A DNA stretch of 64,000 bases from Verrucomicrobiota bacterium (GTDB lineage Bacteria; Chlamydiota; Chlamydiia; Chlamydiales; Rhabdochlamydiaceae): NCBI GenBank assembly GCA_018240065.1, contig JAFEGH010000007.1:62001-126000 (forward strand), given 5' to 3'. The position numbers and the translations under genes are program-made. The notes beneath the pieces were generated by a model. The model did no database searches. It saw only the letters and a list, made by a program, of their open reading frames with translations, and was not told where the DNA came from. Below, one piece after another: positions 62,207 to 64,000 of this stretch (positions are counted from its first letter, which is position 1; every line of letters starts with the position of its first letter).

Positions 62207-62650
62207 ATGATCAAGACGACGTTCCAGAAAGAAGTGATGGAGTTGTTGGGGATTTCTGAAAAAGAGATCTCTCCGATCCCCCTTGAACAGGAGCGTTCGT
62301 TTTATGCAACGGCATTTGGACTATATGAGAAAGGAGATTACCGGGGTGCGGCCCAGCTCTTCACGCAGCTTGTGCTCACCGATCCTTTCTCGGAACATTA
62401 TTGGCACGGGCTAGCCAGTTCCAAGCAAATGGCGCGGGAGTATCTCGCCGCCGTTCACGCCTGGAGTCTGGTCGCCTTGCTCAGAGAGGGAGACCCCCTG
62501 CCCCATTTCCATGCGGCAGAGTGCTTTCTCTCACTTGACGACAAACTGGAAGCTTTGAAAGCGCTGGACGCCGCTTCTGAGATTTGCAGAGACGAGCACC
62601 TGCGCGAAAAAATTAATTTATTGAAGACGATACACTATGCCAAGTATTAG
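62207..62650 (+). CDS. Type III secretion class-II chaperone, LcrH/SycD-like
   Basis: A 147-residue chaperone that keeps the hydrophobic translocator proteins soluble before secretion. It is built of three tetratricopeptide repeats: FYATAFGLYEKGDYRGAAQLF, then the SEHYWHGLASSKQMAREYLAAV stretch and PHFHAAECFLSLDDKLEALKAL. That is the classical layout, and each repeat is visible by the A/G/Y pattern. It overlaps the next gene by 14 bases, in agreement with chaperone-translocator coupling. Confidence 0.88.
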   Translation: MIKTTFQKEVMELLGISEKEISPIPLEQERSFYATAFGLYEKGDYRGAAQLFTQLVLTDPFSEHYWHGLASSKQMAREYLAAVHAWSLVALLREGDPLPHFHAAECFLSLDDKLEALKALDAASEICRDEHLREKINLLKTIHYAKY

Positions 62651-63593
62651 CAGTCTCTTATCTTCCGTAGGATCCCCATTTCAGACGAGCTCGCTCTCCT
62701 CTGCCGATCCGGTGCGCACGGGTTCATCTCTTCCCACAGACTCTGTCGGCGCCGCTGAAGAAACGGCTGGCGATTGGAGACCTGAGCGCCCTCTGCTGAC
62801 TGCGCCTGGCGACCTGCCTCCTCCGCGCCTGCCTCTCAGCGATTACCGCCTTCTTGCAGCTACCGACGAGACGCGCTCCTTAGGCAACCAGATCATGGAT
62901 TCATTGAGCTTAAGGCTCACTGGAGTCAAAGAAAAGATTCGCGAAGTTTCCGCGGAAAACATCAAAAAGTTAAAAGAATCTGCCGAAAGAGCGAGCGCCA
63001 GCAACTTCTGGTCGATCCTTAAGAAGGTTGCGACATGCCTGCTTTCCGCCGTTTCAATCGTCTTCGGGATCGCCCTTGTCGCATCTGGCGGCGGCGCTCT
63101 CATCGGAGGCGCGATGATCGCGTCGGGCATCCTCTCCCTTGCCAATTTCGCGATGTCGGAACTGGGCACCTGGGACTGGGTCGCCGACCAGATCGCGCAC
63201 AACAACGAAGACCTTAAGAGCAAGCTCAAGATGATTCTGCCGGCAGCGGTCGGCATCGTCGCCGGTGGCATCGGCCTTGTCGGCTCTGTGAACGGCATCG
63301 TCACGGGAGCGCTCCAGTTTGCTGAAAAGGCGATCTTCATCGCCCAGACCGCGGTCACCATTTTCGACGGCGTGACAACTCTTGGAAAAGGGATCGCCGA
63401 CGCGCGGCTGATTTGGACGAAAGCCGATCTCAAATTGATTGAAGCGGACCTTGCGATCCAGCGCGAGCAGTTCACCACGACAATGGAAGAGATCAAGGGC
63501 AGCATGAATGAATTTAAAGCCGCAAAGGCAAAAGCTAAAAAAGCGATCGAAATGATCTCTCAAACAAATCTTCAGCTTGTCAGACAAGCTTAA
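62637..63593 (+). CDS. CopB/YopB-like T3SS major translocator candidate
   Basis: A 318-residue protein with a Ser/Pro-rich N-terminus, amphipathic helices and two hydrophobic regions (about 120-170 and 200-225) with Gly/Ala-rich patterns. An amphipathic, coiled-coil C-terminus follows. This is the layout of pore-forming translocators (SctE). It is shorter than C. trachomatis CopB (about 490, from memory). Its place directly after the LcrH chaperone and before a CopD-like gene supports the assignment; sequence alone would not. Confidence 0.7.
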   Translation: MPSISSLLSSVGSPFQTSSLSSADPVRTGSSLPTDSVGAAEETAGDWRPERPLLTAPGDLPPPRLPLSDYRLLAATDETRSLGNQIMDSLSLRLTGVKEKIREVSAENIKKLKESAERASASNFWSILKKVATCLLSAVSIVFGIALVASGGGALIGGAMIASGILSLANFAMSELGTWDWVADQIAHNNEDLKSKLKMILPAAVGIVAGGIGLVGSVNGIVTGALQFAEKAIFIAQTAVTIFDGVTTLGKGIADARLIWTKADLKLIEADLAIQREQFTTTMEEIKGSMNEFKAAKAKAKKAIEMISQTNLQLVRQA

Positions 63594-63610
63594 AACTTAC
63601 ATGAGGTAAT

Positions 63611-64000
63611 ATGGCAGCACTAGACAGAATCTTCTCGGCAATTGCCGACTACTCCAAGGCGATGGGAAGCCTGCATATCGACTTCCTCGATATCGTCCGC
63701 AGAGACATCGACCGCTTCAAAGAAATGACAGATAAGCTCTATGGACAAATGCAATGGCAGGCATGGAGCGTCGTCGCTCTTTCGTCCGTTGGGGCCAGCC
63801 TGGCTATCGCAGGTTCCCTTTTTCCCAAAGGGGCAAGTGCAGCCAACCCTCTCTCGAACACACGTCTTGGAGCCAATGACGGCATCAGCGATCCTGTTTC
63901 CAAAGCGCTGACGGCTATCGGCGACAAATTGAGAGACAGCGAATTCATGCGTTCGACCTGCAAAACGGCCGCTAAAACCTTCAACGGGATTTCTCCTGCA
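63611..64000 (+). CDS. CopD/YopD-like T3SS minor translocator candidate (cut by window edge)
   Basis: The frame starts at ATG 63611, with GAGGT just upstream, and is open for 130 codons to the window end. The N-terminus is amphipathic, with one hydrophobic segment near residues 51-70 (WSVVALSSVGASLAIAG), then polar sequence. A single-helix minor translocator (SctB) after CopB-like SctE is the standard order. The C-terminal part lies outside the window. Confidence 0.65.
   Translation, partial: MAALDRIFSAIADYSKAMGSLHIDFLDIVRRDIDRFKEMTDKLYGQMQWQAWSVVALSSVGASLAIAGSLFPKGASAANPLSNTRLGANDGISDPVSKALTAIGDKLRDSEFMRSTCKTAAKTFNGISPA

Overview
The window is a stretch of chromosome from a chlamydia-related bacterium (phylum Chlamydiota), most likely an environmental, amoeba-associated lineage. 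The evidence is gene content and order. There is a gatC-gatA-gatB operon. hemW, a small acidic gene, sucA and sucB lie in the order I recall for C. trachomatis CT052-CT055, with a 2Fe-2S ferredoxin close by. fabI and a HAD hydrolase sit near each other as in CT103/CT104. A type III secretion translocator cluster lies at the right edge, and many proteins have no family I recognise but look like secreted effectors. GC is moderate (by eye near one half in housekeeping genes), which would fit the Criblamydiaceae, but genus is not resolved by anything I can compute here.

Layout. 1-8.1 kb: the 5' end of a secreted acidic protein, a small basic protein, a photolyase/SDR39U1 pair, a DUF378 membrane protein, a biotin-protein-ligase-like amidotransferase-fold protein, and the GatCAB amidotransferase that completes Gln-tRNA(Gln) synthesis. 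8.1-14.2 kb: a tripartite RND efflux pump (TolC-like, HlyD-like, MdtB/AcrB-like) behind an unusual leader. 14.2-23 kb: XerD, then an accessory block with two paralogous multi-membrane proteins, a Pro/Thr-rich protein and a strongly codon-biased, probably highly expressed protein. 23-31.8 kb: HemW, a CT053-like acidic protein, the complete 2-oxoglutarate dehydrogenase operon (E1-E2-E3), a DUF1858/A-type Fe-S fusion with ferredoxin, and a coiled-coil protein. 32-39.2 kb: a large unknown protein, an RsmI-like methylase, HolA, OsmC, a tiny basic ORF behind a consensus promoter overlapped by a dyad, and a protein with two RING/U-box-like modules. 39.4-45.4 kb: DacB (PBP4), FabI, an unknown, a HAD phosphatase, a FliO-like protein and an ExoD-like protein. 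45.4-51.4 kb: an unknown plus a PLPBP / FloA / NfeD membrane-microdomain operon. 51.5-59.1 kb: an unknown, HemL, and TamA-TamB. 59.1-64 kb: an unknown, then a T3SS translocator operon (202-aa protein, LcrH/SycD chaperone, CopB-like, CopD-like cut by the window edge).

Themes. Housekeeping operons are compact, with 4-bp overlaps, clear Shine-Dalgarno sites and short hairpin terminators. The candidate effectors stand apart: each is single or paired, lies behind an AT-rich leader (about 0.2-0.7 kb), often lacks a Shine-Dalgarno site, and has a Ser/Thr- or Pro-rich N-terminus or linker. Several share modules with each other. One roughly 300-residue C-terminal module joins the proteins at 21.6 kb and 37.2 kb, the latter carrying tandem RING/U-box-like domains. 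A Trp-Asp-containing tail appears to join those at 19.7 kb and 32.2 kb. The proteins at 15.1 and 16.7 kb are diverged tandem duplicates. I see no rRNA, tRNA, CRISPR array or intact insertion sequence.
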